Positions 51,168 through 64,000 of a DNA stretch of 64,000 bases are shown here, in pieces. Both the position numbers and the translations under genes were made by a program. The notes below the pieces were generated by a model, which saw only the letters and a list, made by a program, of their open reading frames with translations, did not search any database and was not told where the DNA came from. Origin of the DNA: Epiperipatus broadwayi (Eukaryota > Onychophora > Udeonychophora > Euonychophora > Peripatidae); assembly GCA_028023455.1 (NCBI GenBank), contig JAQFVV010006739.1:250001-314000 (forward strand). Reading direction: 5' to 3'. Positions within the stretch are counted from its first letter, which is position 1. Each line of letters starts with the position of its first letter.

Positions 51168-53355
51168 AATTATTTGTAAATTAAATTTATAAAATCATAA
51201 TAAATTAGGATTTGTATAAATCAAATGTAAAACTAAATTAAAAGAAAGATAATTAATATAATTATCTGTATTTACATCAAAAGGGAATTATGTTAAACAG
51301 CATTATTTCTATATATCATCGAATGCATAAATAGTTAATTCAATATAAATAGGAGTATTGGAAGTAGATAGCTTACTCCAGTTCAAACACTCAGTTCTTC
51401 ATATTATGCATGTAATTTGAGTAACATCACATTAAAGCTGATGAATTGAAAACTGTAGGTAAAAATCAGGAGCATAATTCAGCATTATTTGTCTGTTGAA
51501 ATCAAAGGTTCCTTCACTTGCTGCATTATGTAGAATTGTAAGTATTATTATAATTCATTTGTATTTTAAAATATGCTTATATTCAGTACGGTGAATGAAA
51601 ATATCAAAACGGACAGCTAATGATGTTTTATTTTTGGATTGAATTTTTTTCAGTAATATAGCCCTGCAATACATGTTAAGGTAAAACATTCAGCTAAATC
51701 CCTGAATGCCTACAATTTTGGAAAATAATTAACCTCTCTAGAATTTATTGCCTATCACAAGATATTGAATACTAAAAAAATTATAAAACAAAAGAATGCA
51801 TACTAAACAAATCAACAGTAAAGAAAAATCTGATATACAAAACTGGATCAACTTGAAAAGTATATTCTACATTGAGAGGTTTTTACAAGTATAAACTGTA
51901 GGTGAGAATTCAAATTTTATATAATATACATTCTACTTTGAATAGTTTTTTTTATAACTTTTAATTCTCATGTTTGATATACCTTTCATCGCAGGATATT
52001 ATTAAATGGTACTGCAATTGAGATTAGAGTGAATCACATGAAGTTATTCTGTAATGTTTGGTAACAGTATTTCCATACATTTGATGGCAAAACTTAAATG
52101 AAAATTTATAATTTCAATAATAATAGCTAGATAACAGTAGAATTCAGAAACACTGTTAAGAAGTTATGGTTTCAAACAAAGAGAGAGCATAGTTAGGGTT
52201 TCAAGTAAACAAGAAGCTTCTCTGGGATATATTATAGTCATCATTCTTGCATGCCCATGATTTTTACTATCACTTTACAATATAATTTATTTTATTTTTA
52301 TAAAATTAAATTAGTTATTTGTTTTGATAAATTTGTAACATTTTGTTTGAGGGCATGTTCCAAAATAAAACAAAGTTATAGTGAACATAATTTTTTTTTT
52401 GGAGATTGTAAATACTATTTTTCAATTTTTTTGAAATTTCAAAAATTATTTTAACTAAGTAATTACATTCTTTATTCAAACATGAAATATTGTTTAGCTA
52501 CTTATTAAATTTTAATCATATGAGAAGTGTTTGTTTTCCACAGAGACCAAAATGAAATATTTGTTTGGTTCTTGTTATCATTTCTGTTTATTACCTTTTT
52601 TAAAAAAATAATATATTGAATTCAAGATTTTTTTATTTGTAAAGTTAATATTCTAATAAATAAATTGAAACATGTAAACATTATATGAATAATAAAAATT
52701 TATTTATTGAAAATAAACAGGCATGAAAGTTTATCAGTTTACTCCCAATAATGACGTTTTAGATTGCAATGCAAACAGGTTATTTATAACTAATTTCTGT
52801 TTTAAAAAAACAAATATTTATTATATTTTCTATAAATGTCACTATAAAATTATGTTTTGATATTTTATTTTAAAATAAGATGTAGCACATTCACACATCT
52901 CTTTATTGAGTTATTGTAGATTAAAATAAATAGCAGGTTGTTTTTTATAGCTATTCTTGTTTGTTTAAATAATTCATTGAGAAAAGTAATATATGTATAA
53001 ACATTTCATTGACATGCATATATTTTATCTGTAAAGTTAATTTTACTATTATAGAAATGCCAGTAAAAATTATATTTTGATTTTAGTTATGAAAGCAGAG
53101 TGTAACATGCACATTTCTCATTAATGATCAGACAGTAAAATAAATTTAATAGCATATTTAACTATTTTTGTATTTTTCTAGTGGTTCATGGAATAAAGTA
53201 ACATATGCGTGTTTCAGTTACTAATAGATGTATTTATTTAATTTGTTTTGAGTTAAACTACATTTATTATAATATTAATTTTGTACCTGTTACATAATAT
53301 TAAACTCATATTGAAGTTACATGTTAAATATATCCTTATACTCTTAAAATGTATT
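51168..53355. other. AT-rich DNA, nothing recognised
   Basis: No gene, transposon coding remnant or clear repeat seen. Confidence 0.5.
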
Positions 53356-53530
53356 CAATGCTGGATCATATATATGTACACATCATCATCATATCAATAT
53401 TTTCAAATATCATAAATACACTGTAGTATGAAGACTTCTCCAAGTTTAATCCAGTTTCTCTAATCTCTAGCCTCTCTTTTCTACATTACATTAACAAACT
53501 TCCTTATTTCATCCATCCATTTCACATATG

Positions 53531-53842
53531 AAAACAGGCAAAAAAACTCACTATACATATTGCCACACAGCAAGCTAGAGTAATCAGTGGATGCCAGAAG
53601 GCTTGTGCATAAAATACCCATCTAGTGTCTCCTCATCCAATATCCCCAGACTAGTTTCTGGCTTGTGGTCTTCATCATTGAGGAGCCTTGGATCAGAGAC
53701 AAAGGCCACAAGCCAGAAACTAGTCTGGGGATATTGGATGAGTAGGCACTAGATGAGGATTTTATGCACAAGCCTTCTGGCATCCATTGATTACTCTAGC
53801 TTGCTGTGTGGCAATACATATAATGAGTTTTTGCCTGTTTTA
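53531..53842. mobile_element. Foldback element, 312 bp, arms of about 140 bp
   Basis: The left arm 53,531-53,670 (AAAACAGGCAAAAA ... GGCTTGTGGTC) pairs with the right arm 53,704-53,842 (GGCCACAAGCC ... GCCTGTTTT) with few mismatches around a 33-base loop. It lies between the C-terminal tail of the minus-strand LINE and the rest of its ORF. A single arm recurs at 25,681, joined to an SV tail. No coding capacity. Confidence 0.85.
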
Positions 53843-54927
53843 ATAACAGTTATAAGCAAGCATAAGAAATGGTAATCATGTGATGTTTATTGGCATTTTA
53901 TATATGGTCACTTTCTAAGCTTTTTAACAATCTAGTGGAATTCAGTTCGAATTTCAACTGTCCATCCATATATAATAATCTCTTTTAGTAATATATTTAG
54001 GACAGTTCCACTTCAGTCTCTTAATTATTTTAATAATGTCAGTAATTCCTATTTGTTTTCTTATCCTCACATTTTATTTTTGATCCCTTCTTGTTATTCC
54101 TAACATATCTCTCTTTATACTTTATTGTATGGTATGTCACACTCTTCTATTAAGTGTCCTACTCTCATATCCATAAGTAAAAATTGGTAAAACATATTTA
54201 TTAAAAATGTTTTTCAAATAAGTAAATATTTTCTTTTAATATTAAGTATATACTCAATCCAACTTTAATTCTATTATTAATTTTATTCATTATGTTTCTA
54301 TTTGTATTAATAATCACACCAAATTATTTGTAGTTAGAAACACCTTCCAATTGATGATTATTGATCTTTATTTTATTCTGAAAAAATCCATTGAATATTA
54401 CTTTAGTCTTTTTAAAACTTATCTTTAGTTGTACTTTCTTAATTTCTTCTGATAACTCTTGCAACATTCCCTAAAGCTCTGAGACATTATTTCCAAAATC
54501 AATTATAGCAGCTAATAAATATCAATTTATTCATAATTCTCTTACCTTTCCATTTTAATACATTAAATATTTATTGAAAAAGTGCTGTAAACAATTTCAG
54601 AAACATGAAATTACCTTATCATATTTCCTGTTAATCTTCTTAATACCACCATGTAATCCAGTCATTGTTTTTGATAAATTTCTTCAGAGTATAACAATAT
54701 TATCAATTTGTATTGTAATGATCCAATGCATTAATCATTGTAGAAATGCTTATACAATCAAATGCTTTTTCATTAACAACAAATAATAGCAATTCATCTT
54801 CATTCATTAATTCTATCTATAACTTTTTTCAATAGTTAGATGTGATCCATTGTACTGAAACCATTTTAAAATTCAGTTTGTTCTTTTTGGTTGATTAAAA
54901 TGCAAAATTTACTGTAGACAAGTTATA

Positions 54928-55181
54928 GTTAAACAGCATTAAGCTGTTGCACATGCGCTTTGCAGACTTTAACTATAAATGGCTGAATACTAACACTTCA
55001 AGCACATGATAAAGTCTTTGTAAAAAGATAGAGTGGCATCTATATTTTCGAACCCAAATGCTTTTATATGGGCAAATCTTAAGTGTCTAAAAGTGAAAGC
55101 ATGAAGATATTAAATAATCACTATTCAGTCATTTATAGTTAAAGTCTGCAAAGCGCATATGCAACAGCTTAATGCTGTTTA
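54928..55181. mobile_element. TA-flanked MITE inside the LINE relic
   Basis: Terminal inverted repeats of about 60 bp start GTTAAACAGCATTAAGCTGT at the left and end in GCTGTTTAAC at the right. TA on each side fits a Tc1/mariner-type TA target duplication. Inside each arm, GCTTTGCAGACTTTAACTAT is conserved. The centre is unrelated AT-rich DNA. It splits the LINE ORF between the FSTMDHI motif and upstream RT, so it inserted after the LINE. Confidence 0.75.
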
Positions 55182-56470
55182 ACTATTCCAGTTTATAAAT
55201 ATTGCACTATATAAAATAATTGATTTATGTAGGCAAGTTGTAATTATCTTGGTACTATGCCTGACAAAAGACTGTTAGGTCTTTAATTTTTATATATCAC
55301 CTTTTTAAAATATCAATGTTACTATAGCATTTTTCTAATCCTTTGCACATCATTATTACTTAGTCATTTGGTCTGTAACTTTGCCAACAATTTTTCTATT
55401 TCTTCAACTACTTTTTTAAAGGTAGCAATTCCATTATTATCTGGAACTTATCTCATTTTCATAGATTTAATTGCATGTCTCACTCTTTATATACACATGC
55501 CATGATATCATCTTTTTTTTTATTACTAGTTCCATTTTTTATTCATATTGCAAAAATAAGTTTTCTATCAAGGTGTTTTTTTTTTCAAAATTTTAACACT
55601 TTTGTTCTCTTTTATAGTTTTCATTGCTAATTCACAATTATACTTTTTTATATTGTTATTAACTCTTTTTTATACCATTTTACAAAAATTTAGATATTCT
55701 ATTAGGATTATTTTTATATTTTTTCATTTTTCTTTTTTTCTTCGTATATTGCCTTGTATCAGTAGAAAATGTACTAGTAAATTATTGTTTTTTTTGTACC
55801 AGTTATTTTTCTTGCATTTCTTAAAAGTGAATTAATCAGGTTCTCATTGACTTCAATCAAGTTTGAACCATCCTCAAAATATGTTATTTTAAAATTCTAA
55901 TTTCCTTGAATGTTTCTGAAGGTTAGGAATATCAATTGTGAATACTATTTTTCTTATTAATTGTCACTTCTCTAATTTTTCATTAACATGTATCTTGCAT
56001 CTCATTAATTGATGATCACTTCCTTTGTTGAATTTATTAAGATCATTACAAATCTTGAAATACATATTTCCTATTAATCAAATCAGCTGTATTTTCATTT
56101 TGATGTTTAGGTATCCATTTCTATTTAGCATTTTGTCAAAAGAAGAATTCATATATAAAGTTTTTTTCCTGTGAATTTCACAAGTCTGTGTCTTCTTTTT
56201 CTATTACCATAACAAAATTTACCCATTGCCCTTTTATCTTTCAATTGTTACCAACTTTAGTATTAAGGTCTCCCATGGCAATTTTAAAATGATATTTAGT
56301 CTCATCATAAGCCTTTTACTTATACATACATATAAAAATCTATCATTTTATCACAAAGAGAAATTGTTGAGACATAAACCTGAATTACATGCATTAAATT
56401 TCTTCAATTAAGTTGAATATCTAATCTTGCCACTCTGTCTAATATATTACCAATCTCCACAATGTTGTTT

Positions 56471-58069
56471 TTCCATTTCTTAGTACACATCCATTTTAAA
56501 AATCAATTGTCTCTTCACTTCTCTAAAATATTTTGAAATTATCAATATCTAAGTAAAAGATCATCATTGAATGGCAGTTTTGGTCAACAATCATTTTTAG
56601 CACTCTCCATATTTGGCTGCCAACCACTATCTTGACTGGTCACTTCATAGCCTCATGATAATAAGAGCAAAAAATTACTTTTGTCTGCTATGATCTTGAC
56701 TTCAATAATATTTAATTGTTATTCAGTTAAGAACTATCAGACAACTGTGAAGAAAGTCCATGGTGTTGTTAAATCTTAAATTTGATTAAAAAGTCAATAA
56801 ACTCACCATCCTGGATAATGCATGTCGATGAGCATCCCATCCATGACTATATATTATATGAAAAGCCATATATTAATTTGCTTATTCATTTTCTCTAAGG
56901 CTTAAAATTAACAAAAAGGTCTCTCTTCAGTTAACCTCAAATATTTTTCTTCAGCTGATATATACATATATCTTCTGAAAATCATGTTCTACAACTTGTG
57001 TTAAACAAGAGAGTTTGAGCAATGGATGATATTGAAAGAGTATCCTTGAATAAGTAATCCATTCTATAGAAAAATGATGACACCACCATATAACAATTAA
57101 AATTATGTTTATAAGAAATCAAAAATTAGATTTTACTTGTGTGCTATATAATGTGTGGAGTCCGGAATTTCATACCACCATCTTTGAACACACACATAAA
57201 AAGATTGCTCAAAAAGACATATGTTCATCAACAGCAAAATTAACTTAATGAATTGGAATAATTATATGTCTTGTGCATATGTCAAATTTACTCCATCCAC
57301 AACTTTGACACCATCCACTCTACAAAAATACAGGAATAATTATCATTAAGCTTTATTAAATTAGAAATTATTTCTAGACCAAATGCAAACTCTAAACCTT
57401 AAAAATTAATATATTTGACTTTTTAATCAAACACACAACACACGCGCGCGCAGAGTTATTCACATGTCTCATTTCCATGTATAATATCTTTTATAAATTT
57501 AAATAACCTCCAGATCACCTTACAATAAAAGTCAAATGAATCTTGGGGGTCATTTGTCTTTTATTATAGCTTTATTCATATGATTTAAAAAGAGTATATG
57601 GTCCTTTTATTACTATTAATTTTATATTTAAACATTAATTTAAGATGTTTTGAAACTTTGAATAGAACAATCTTAAAAGATCCAAGGACTCATTCACTTT
57701 TTAAGAGGCTATTTTTACAAACCAAATTAAAGATTGTATAATAAATAGACAATCTGCTAATATTGATATACACAGTTTTTGGAAAATCACGTGATATCTT
57801 CTTTTTTGTATGTCTACATGGCTTCAGTTGATAATAATTACAACGTAATCAAAAGTACTTTTAATTAATTTATATATTATTACTGGTTTTCATTTACTGG
57901 TATTATAATTTTTAAAATTTGTATATAGTATATTTTTTAATGGATAACTTTTTTCACACACACACACACATATTGTTCATCTAAAAGTTTATAATGATGG
58001 CATTTTACTTATAATTATATATTGAACTGTTTCCAACATCTATAATTAACTGTTAAATGCTTTTTTTAA
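56471..58069. other. AT-rich DNA; upper part may hold more of the LINE endonuclease
   Basis: 56,480-56,820 may be further endonuclease-side remains of the minus LINE, but I cannot align motifs. CACACGCGCGCG microsatellite near 57,440 and (CA)n at 57,956-57,969. Confidence 0.4.
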
Positions 58070-58205
58070 AAATAAACTTTATCTAAACTTTTCAAATACA
58101 TTCAATAATTAGTAATAGCATAGAGGTAAGCATTTGTTTTGGGTGGTATTATTTTCCTCTCTTCTTCAGGTGTTCCTGGTCTGATCTGTTTCCAGACATT
58201 GAATC
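58070..58205 (+). repeat. F1 family solo arm
   Basis: AAACTTTATCTAAACTTTTC, TTAGTAATAGCATAGAGGT, TTATTTTCCTCTCTTCTTCAG and TGTTCCTGGTCTGATC align with the F1 arms at 4,375, 44,650 and 63,770. Confidence 0.6.
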
Positions 58206-58348
58206 TACGTGTAAGTGCAATAGAAATAGTCATATAAAAAACCAGAAAATGAGCAAAAAAATATAATCGGTTATTAGAAAGATGATTAAAAATAAAGAGA
58301 ATAAAGTAAAAATATATAAACACAAAACGTGTGCAAATTATACATAAT

Positions 58349-58790
58349 TAGAGGGGATTTGAATACAGACTTTCAAGCTAATTTCAGCTATCCAATCCAT
58401 CTTATATAACCGATACACATGACCACATACATGTGAAAAAGATAAATGATTTCCAATATACAATTTTGTGCTGAACCAGTATTCATCAATTGGTCCATAT
58501 CATCACTTCACACACACATATATAATCAATGCTCAGTTTATATTAAGATAGCAAACCTTCAAACTTTAATGGACAGTCTCTACTTTTCTCCACCCTCCAA
58601 CTCTTAGCCATACATATTATTGAAAATCTGATGATGGAATGCTCAAAGCCCTTGATGATGCCAGCTGATGAGTATTGGTTCAACACAAAATATGTATATT
58701 GGAGATCATTTATTTTTTGATCGAAAGGATCGCTGAAGGGAGCTTGAAAGTCTGTGTTCAAATCCCTTCTAATTACATTTAAATTCCATA
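58349..58790. mobile_element. S3 inverted dimer (foldback)
   Basis: The left arm reads AGGGGATTTGAATACAGACTT, TCAAGCT, AAAAGATAAATGATTTCCAA and AACCAGTATTCATCAATTGG. The right arm carries reverse complements (TTGGTTCAACACAAAATATG, GGAGATCATTTATTTTTTGATC, AGCTTGAAAGTCTGTGTTCA, AATCCCTTCT). Between them is a body segment shared with the 50-kb copies (TATATTAAGATAGCAAACC, CTTTAATGGACAG, GATGATGGAATGCTCAAAG). Box-B-like sequences sit at both outer ends. A minus-strand frame here is a shadow. Confidence 0.75.
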
Positions 58791-61700
58791 TGTATATTAT
58801 ATTTGTATCCAAATTATGCATAAGAAACTTAATAATAAATTGAAAAGTGAAACAAATTTTGCAAAACAAATTATTCATACACACACAAATTTAGCATAGA
58901 GACAAAATCGTTTAGAAAAATAGATGCTTCTGGAGTATAAGCATTTATTAAAATACATGCTTCAATTTAATAAATATAATAAATTTATTTTAAAATTTTG
59001 TTAAGTAGATCAGTCTGTTACTTTTCTTACTAAAACCTTTATATTAATGTGTATATATATATATTTCTTTTTCATACATATGCAGTATGTCTTTTTTCTC
59101 TATTATACATATAAACAATGAGAAATTTTAATTTTGCTTTAATTTTTACACCTATAAAATAATTTGATGGAATTACTTTAAAATCAATATTTGAATTTAA
59201 TTCAGTTATTTAAAATAATAATAATTTCTCACTATTTATTATATGATCTGAACAGATAGAAAATACTCTACTTTAATCTTTGATCTTGATTTATTCAAAC
59301 ATGAATCAAAAATCATAAATTCTCAATTCAAGTAATTGAGTTAATTAAATTGGAAATATTTTTTACAGGATTTCATTTCAAACTTTTATCATAGAAACTG
59401 AATCCATAATTGCTTAGCTTGATCAGGTTACTATGGCAATCTCATCTCTCCATCCTATAATAATCTCCAGAGACTGGTTGGGTCGTGCACCATTTACAGA
59501 AGTAGTACAGCTCAGCCAGTGTATCCAGGAGGCTTTAGAAAACCAGAAACTCAATTTTATATCAAATAAAAGAACACAATAAAAAAATTAATATTGATTT
59601 GCGTATATATAATTATTAATTACATTTTTGCGAATCATTTTACTTTATTTTCTGTTTAAAAAAATAGAGATTAAAATAATAATAATAAAAATGCTATAAA
59701 TATTACTGTTTCTTGTTTTTATTGTAAAAAAAAAAAATACTATTAGCAATTATCAAATTACATTTTGATTTTCTTATACTTGTTATAGACACGCATGACT
59801 TCTCCCATATATATATATATAAGTTATTATAGAAAAGAAATCCATATGCTATATATATATATTAGAAATAAAATAAATATAAATATGAGTTCTTAACTAT
59901 AAAATGTCTTTGTTTAATTTTTTTCCATTGCTAAAAGCTTTGTTAATTAAAAAAATTCAGCCATACATACTGATATCAAGAAAATATATAAACTGTAGAA
60001 GTATCAGCAAATTGCGTGTGTTAATAAATAAGACTTGAATATGTGTGCTCATATAAAAATAGTTAATTAAAGCACGTATAAATTTTAAATGTAAATTGAT
60101 ATAGTAAAATTTTATAAATCCTATTTATCTATAGATCTTGTATTTAATTAAATTCTATTTAAATAGTTAAAGATAATAGTAAATTGGAAAACTGGCAATT
60201 ATTTCATCGGATGAAAATAAAATCAGCATTTTAGTAAAATAAGTAATTATTAGATAAGGAAAAACAAATTAATTACTATGAGAAATACTAATTGAAAAAC
60301 ATTCTCGAGAGATTTAAATCATTCCAGAAAACTAGACTTTTCAGTAGGGTAGTTTAAAAAACAAAAGATGTTGATTTTATACCCAATTTATTCTCCTCAA
60401 AAGTGATATAGATCTTTAAACCCGCCTACCTGGTCTACATGATAAGTTTATTATGCCTTACTAAATTAATGTAGATAAATATAGGGACAGTTCATGCTAT
60501 ATGTATATTATTTTGGTGAAGCAAAATGGTTGTATGTATTCATATTTAGCTTGATGTATGATGTAGTACTTATATATATCTAGTTTTTAAAAAAATTGTA
60601 ATATATGCAATGTTCAACTCCCATTACATTGGTCATAACTGCATGATTTTCAGAAAATATAAAACATAACAATTGGTACAGTCAACAATAGAATGAGTAT
60701 GTAATTAGATTACAAACTATTATCGACCAAGCAATAGTACTTGGTCACTGTTAATGGTAGTTTGCCATTGAATGTCATATTCAACACCACAATTTATTCT
60801 GGTATCTTAATTATAAAGCAATATCATAAACTGTAATGAGCTCTTACATAATTAAGATGCACATGTAAATGAACAGGCTTTTAATTGATTGAGAACTAAA
60901 GCAGAATAAAAACTATTTGCAATAATATTTAAAGAAGGCAATTCCAAATTTTTTTTTAATTTGAATCAAAAATGGCTAAATAAAGTTAATTTGGGATAGA
61001 AAATAAATCTGAACAAAATACAAATAATGTCAAAATATGTTGTTCTATCTATTTTAATTTCTGTATTATTTGATGTAAGAAAAACATACGGGTAATATGA
61101 TGTTTTCCATTTTTTTTGTTCAAACTCTGTTTCTTTTTTACATGTTTAGAAAGTTTATTAAAATTCTCTAGAACAAATCTTAGTGCAGTTTTTTTTTTAC
61201 TGCTTTTCGGGTTAATGTATGACTTTGGCCTCTACAAAAAATGATTTTATTCAAATATAAATATTTTTTGTTGAAAATATTTTTTATAATTTTTAAAAAT
61301 ACATGTTCTCTAAGTCTTTATTTTTTTGATTTACAGATATCTTTCAAAGAATCAATTTACATTTGCAGAATATATTTTTTTAAAGATAAATATTTCTTAA
61401 TTCCCATCTCCCTTTCCAAATAAATCCCCTTGAGAAAAAAATCCCCCAAAATAAAGGAAATTTTTTTAATAACATATAGTAAACTTTTGATCTTCAAGTA
61501 TGCATACATTGCTTTTCACTGTCTTAAGTTTGGAACCAGATAAATAAATGTTATAAAAATATGCATCAATTTTTTTTTTTCTGTTAGTTTTTAGATATTT
61601 ACTAATAATAAATCACAATCGTAACAATGGATTTTTTAATTTGAATGGGCATTTTTATTTTATTTAACTAATAATAATAATTATAACTTTAAAAAAAAAT

Positions 61701-63720
61701 TATAATTAGAAGATATAACTGCTGGTTGTAATTTTTATTCCTTTAAAAAAAATTGAACCCACCTTTCTGCGACCTTTTATTATTTTTACAAGTTTAAAAA
61801 GAGAATTTTTTACTACAACATTTTATTAACATTTTTAGAGATAATTATCAATTATTAATTTTGTAAGATAAAATTACTTAATCTTAAAAAATGTGTAATT
61901 AATATTAATTTCAATTTTTGAAATATATAATATGTATATGTTGCAGCAAAAGTAATTAATCCAAGAATTACAAAAATCAGTAGTTATTATGCATAATCAC
62001 CAACTATCTTGGCAAGTTTAATTAATTTCATTAAATTTCTCATTTTTGTCAAATAGTTTATATAATTCTTTAATAAAATTGATAAATTGTGCCATAATTT
62101 CTTATTTCTGCCAACATTTCCAAATGAATTTGGTAAATGAGGATCAGCTTATGTCACAGCATAGCATTAATTAAAAATCTTAATTATTCATACGATTTTA
62201 GTAGAATTGATGAATTTCTTTAAAGAAAAAGCTTGGTGAAAATATTTTAAGGATGTTTTTATTCGATAACACTACCATAATTTTGGCATATAATAACATT
62301 TTTATTCTATTTTCATGAGCTTTTATATTTAAATGCAAATAAAAATAGTAATAATAAATATACATTAATTGTGTTAATAAATGATGTAAATATCATGACA
62401 TTTCTTGCCTTTTTTTGTTTAATAAAATAAATATAGATTTAAAAATATTAATAAATTGAATTAAAAATATATTTTTTGTTTTATTAATTTTAAGACATTT
62501 GATGAATATAAGAAAACTAAGAATGATCTGTTTCAGCTTAAGATTAAAATTATGTGTGCAAAAATATCAACACAATTTGTTGAAAAAAATGATAAAACTC
62601 GAATAATTCTTATTGCTTATTCAAATATGGCAAACTATCATATAATTCAATTTTTAAATAATTTATTAATCTAATTAATCTTCATGTATTACTATTATTT
62701 ATTTGCACTTAATTATAAAAGTACATGGAATCAAAATTTTATTATATGCCTTAGGTTGTGGTAGTGCTTAATGTGTAGTAGAGGATCCTTAAAATATTTT
62801 TTCCAAGCTTTATCTTTAAGGAAGTTAATCAATTTAAATCTTATGAATACTTAAGATTTTTAATTAGTGCTATGTTTTAGTGTCAATTTTTTCTGTCCGG
62901 TCCTTTATCAAAATGAGGCTTACTTATCAAATTCATTTGGGAATTATACATAGTCATTGGTAAAAGTGAGAAATTTTAGCATATTTAACAAATTTACCAA
63001 TTTAATTGGAAATTTTGTAAAATCATAGTAAAAGGGAAAGATTTAGTAAAATTAATCTTTAGTGAAATTAATCAGCTTTTTATGTTCACCAAAATAGTAC
63101 AGGCCGTATATGTAGTCTAAAGGATTTTACAATATTGATGCATGAAACACATGATAAAAAACGCAAAATAAAGAATCGTATTTTATACAAAATTTATCTT
63201 GTGCTATGAATTCAAAATTAACCAGCTTCCCAATTAGTTCTTCCTGGTCAATACAATGAAATGTTGAATTTATCGCCTAGGAGAAAATAGAATATTTTTT
63301 TTACATTACCTTGATAAGGACTCGTAAGAGTTGAAAGCACTTGGGAATAGTTGTTTTTTTTAAAATTATATTTATATTAAAGATTCTCTGTTTTAATAAT
63401 TGACAAATTGTTATATTATATTTCTAGTGATTATGCATAATTTTTCAGATTAATAACTTTTATTATAATAGATATACTGTATTATATATATACACACACA
63501 TTACAAATAATTATGGAATGTTTTGAATTATAATATCTGGATTTTATTTAAAGCTAACAATTAAGTTATAGTTTATGAATACTATAATTTAAGGCATAAT
63601 CATTTAATTGCTTATCATTAATTTTTAAAAGATTTGTGTTTTATCATTTTTACATATGTTATTTATTATCTATAATTTCTTGAAAACAATGAATCAAAAG
63701 TTAACTATTTATTAGATGTA
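58791..63720. other. AT-rich DNA, nothing recognised
   Basis: Short (TA)n near 59,050 and 59,807. A GC-richer stretch at 59,400-59,530 is unidentified. CpGs are somewhat more frequent at 59,480-60,430 and 63,100-63,330. No gene or known transposon seen. Confidence 0.5.
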
Positions 63721-63850
63721 ATATGTTGGACTATTTCCATCATTTATGAGTGAATATTGAATGTATAGAAAATTTTAAACTTTATTTAAACTTTTCAAAT
63801 ACAAACAACTTGTTAGTAATAACACATTAATAGACAATATTGTTTGTTGA
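63721..63850 (+). repeat. F1 family partial arm
   Basis: Begins ATGTTGGACTATTTCCATCA as at 1,640-1,665 and continues AAACTTTATTTAAACTTTTC, TTGTTAGTAATAACACATTAA, as in other F1 arms. The remaining 150 bases to the window end show nothing else. Confidence 0.6.
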
Positions 63851-64000
63851 AAAAAAAGATCTATATTAAAACAAAATGTCTAAACATTTATTAATATGGA
63901 TATCTTAAATACCGAATCTTTTAAAGATTGTTTTTAAAATAAATGTATTCTTCAGCTGCATAGAAAAAAGATCAGCATTAGATTGGACAATATGAACTTC

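Larger units (their letters stand above)
53360..56470 (-). pseudogene. APE-type LINE ORF2, decayed, with nested insertions
   Basis: From 56,470 downward on the minus strand: endonuclease remains (MHVIQVYVS, about 56,395; AMGDLNTKVG, 56,280-56,251, matching the APE GDFN motif). RT remains follow: QTEFXNGFSTMDHI (54,885-54,845) and VNEKAFDxI-type (about 54,770). Then come YGYESRTLN (about 54,180), ITRRDQK and ITDIIKIIKRLKWNCP (54,060-54,000) from the C-terminal region. Finally KWMDEIRKFVNVM and WIKLGEVFI (53,525-53,430) form the tail. This order is that of non-LTR ORF2 proteins ending in a RPxKRWxDEI tail. A MITE (54,926-55,185) and a foldback (53,531-53,842) interrupt it. It is dead; the clade is not resolved. 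Confidence 0.75.

Noticed and set aside
54574-55835. Two plus-strand frames of 70-77 residues
   Set aside because: They are antisense shadows of the decayed minus-strand LINE; one only reflects T-rich sequence.

Overview
This is eukaryotic, almost certainly metazoan, intergenic or intronic DNA. It is very A+T rich (about three quarters by eye), mostly poor in CpG, and full of homopolymers, (TA)n and (TTA)n microsatellites and decayed transposons. I find no intact host gene, no bacterial-style operon, no rRNA and no CRISPR array. The transposon mix points to an invertebrate: Penelope-like elements (PLEs) with GIY-YIG endonucleases, APE-type non-LTR retrotransposons, ZBED5/SCAND3-type hAT transposons and several tRNA-derived SINE families. 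I cannot name the species from sequence alone.

Layout. 1-605: 3' end of a hAT transposon carrying a LINE 3' end. 1.27-1.5 kb: head-to-head pair of a tRNA-like SINE (family S1). 2.25-4.2 kb: decayed PLE on the minus strand with a duplicated linker. 4.4-5.1 kb: foldback of family F1. 6.27-6.42 kb: long interrupted poly-A. 6.9-7.4 kb and 8.9-9.03 kb: tRNA-derived SINEs, the second (family SV) with a perfect 16-bp target duplication. 11.5-14.5 kb: unusual CpG-retaining patch with three consecutive hairpins. 18.65-19.83 kb: two PLE C-terminal relics head to head. 22.88-25.18 kb: near-perfect 2.3-kb palindrome of two 5'-truncated PLE copies, the right arm with an open 325-codon RT/GIY-YIG frame. 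25.3-25.85 kb: a foldback and a chimeric SINE. 27.2-29.75 kb: decayed LINE (plus). 29.8-30.0 kb: SV nested in S1. 33.5-35.3 kb: decayed ZBED5-like hAT (minus) with a 5' terminal repeat. 38.1 kb: (TTA)n. 41.0-42.4 kb: decayed LINE (plus). 42.4-43.9 kb: second CpG-retaining patch. 44.5 kb: F1 foldback. 47.6-48.0 kb: (TA)n, S1 and an SV relative. 50.2-51.2 kb and 58.35-58.8 kb: tRNA-derived family S3 in inverted and direct arrays. 53.36-56.5 kb: decayed LINE (minus) interrupted by a 312-bp foldback and a 260-bp TA-flanked MITE. The rest is featureless AT-rich DNA.

The main theme is that unrelated families (two PLE loci, S1, S3, F1, several short foldbacks) repeatedly occur as inverted dimers, often head to head. 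The freshest is the PLE palindrome at 24,028, which has no spacer and a GATATC microhomology at its centre. The LINE relics belong to the class that normally supplies reverse transcriptase for SINEs, and the SV insertion shows the expected footprint (target duplication, A-rich tail).
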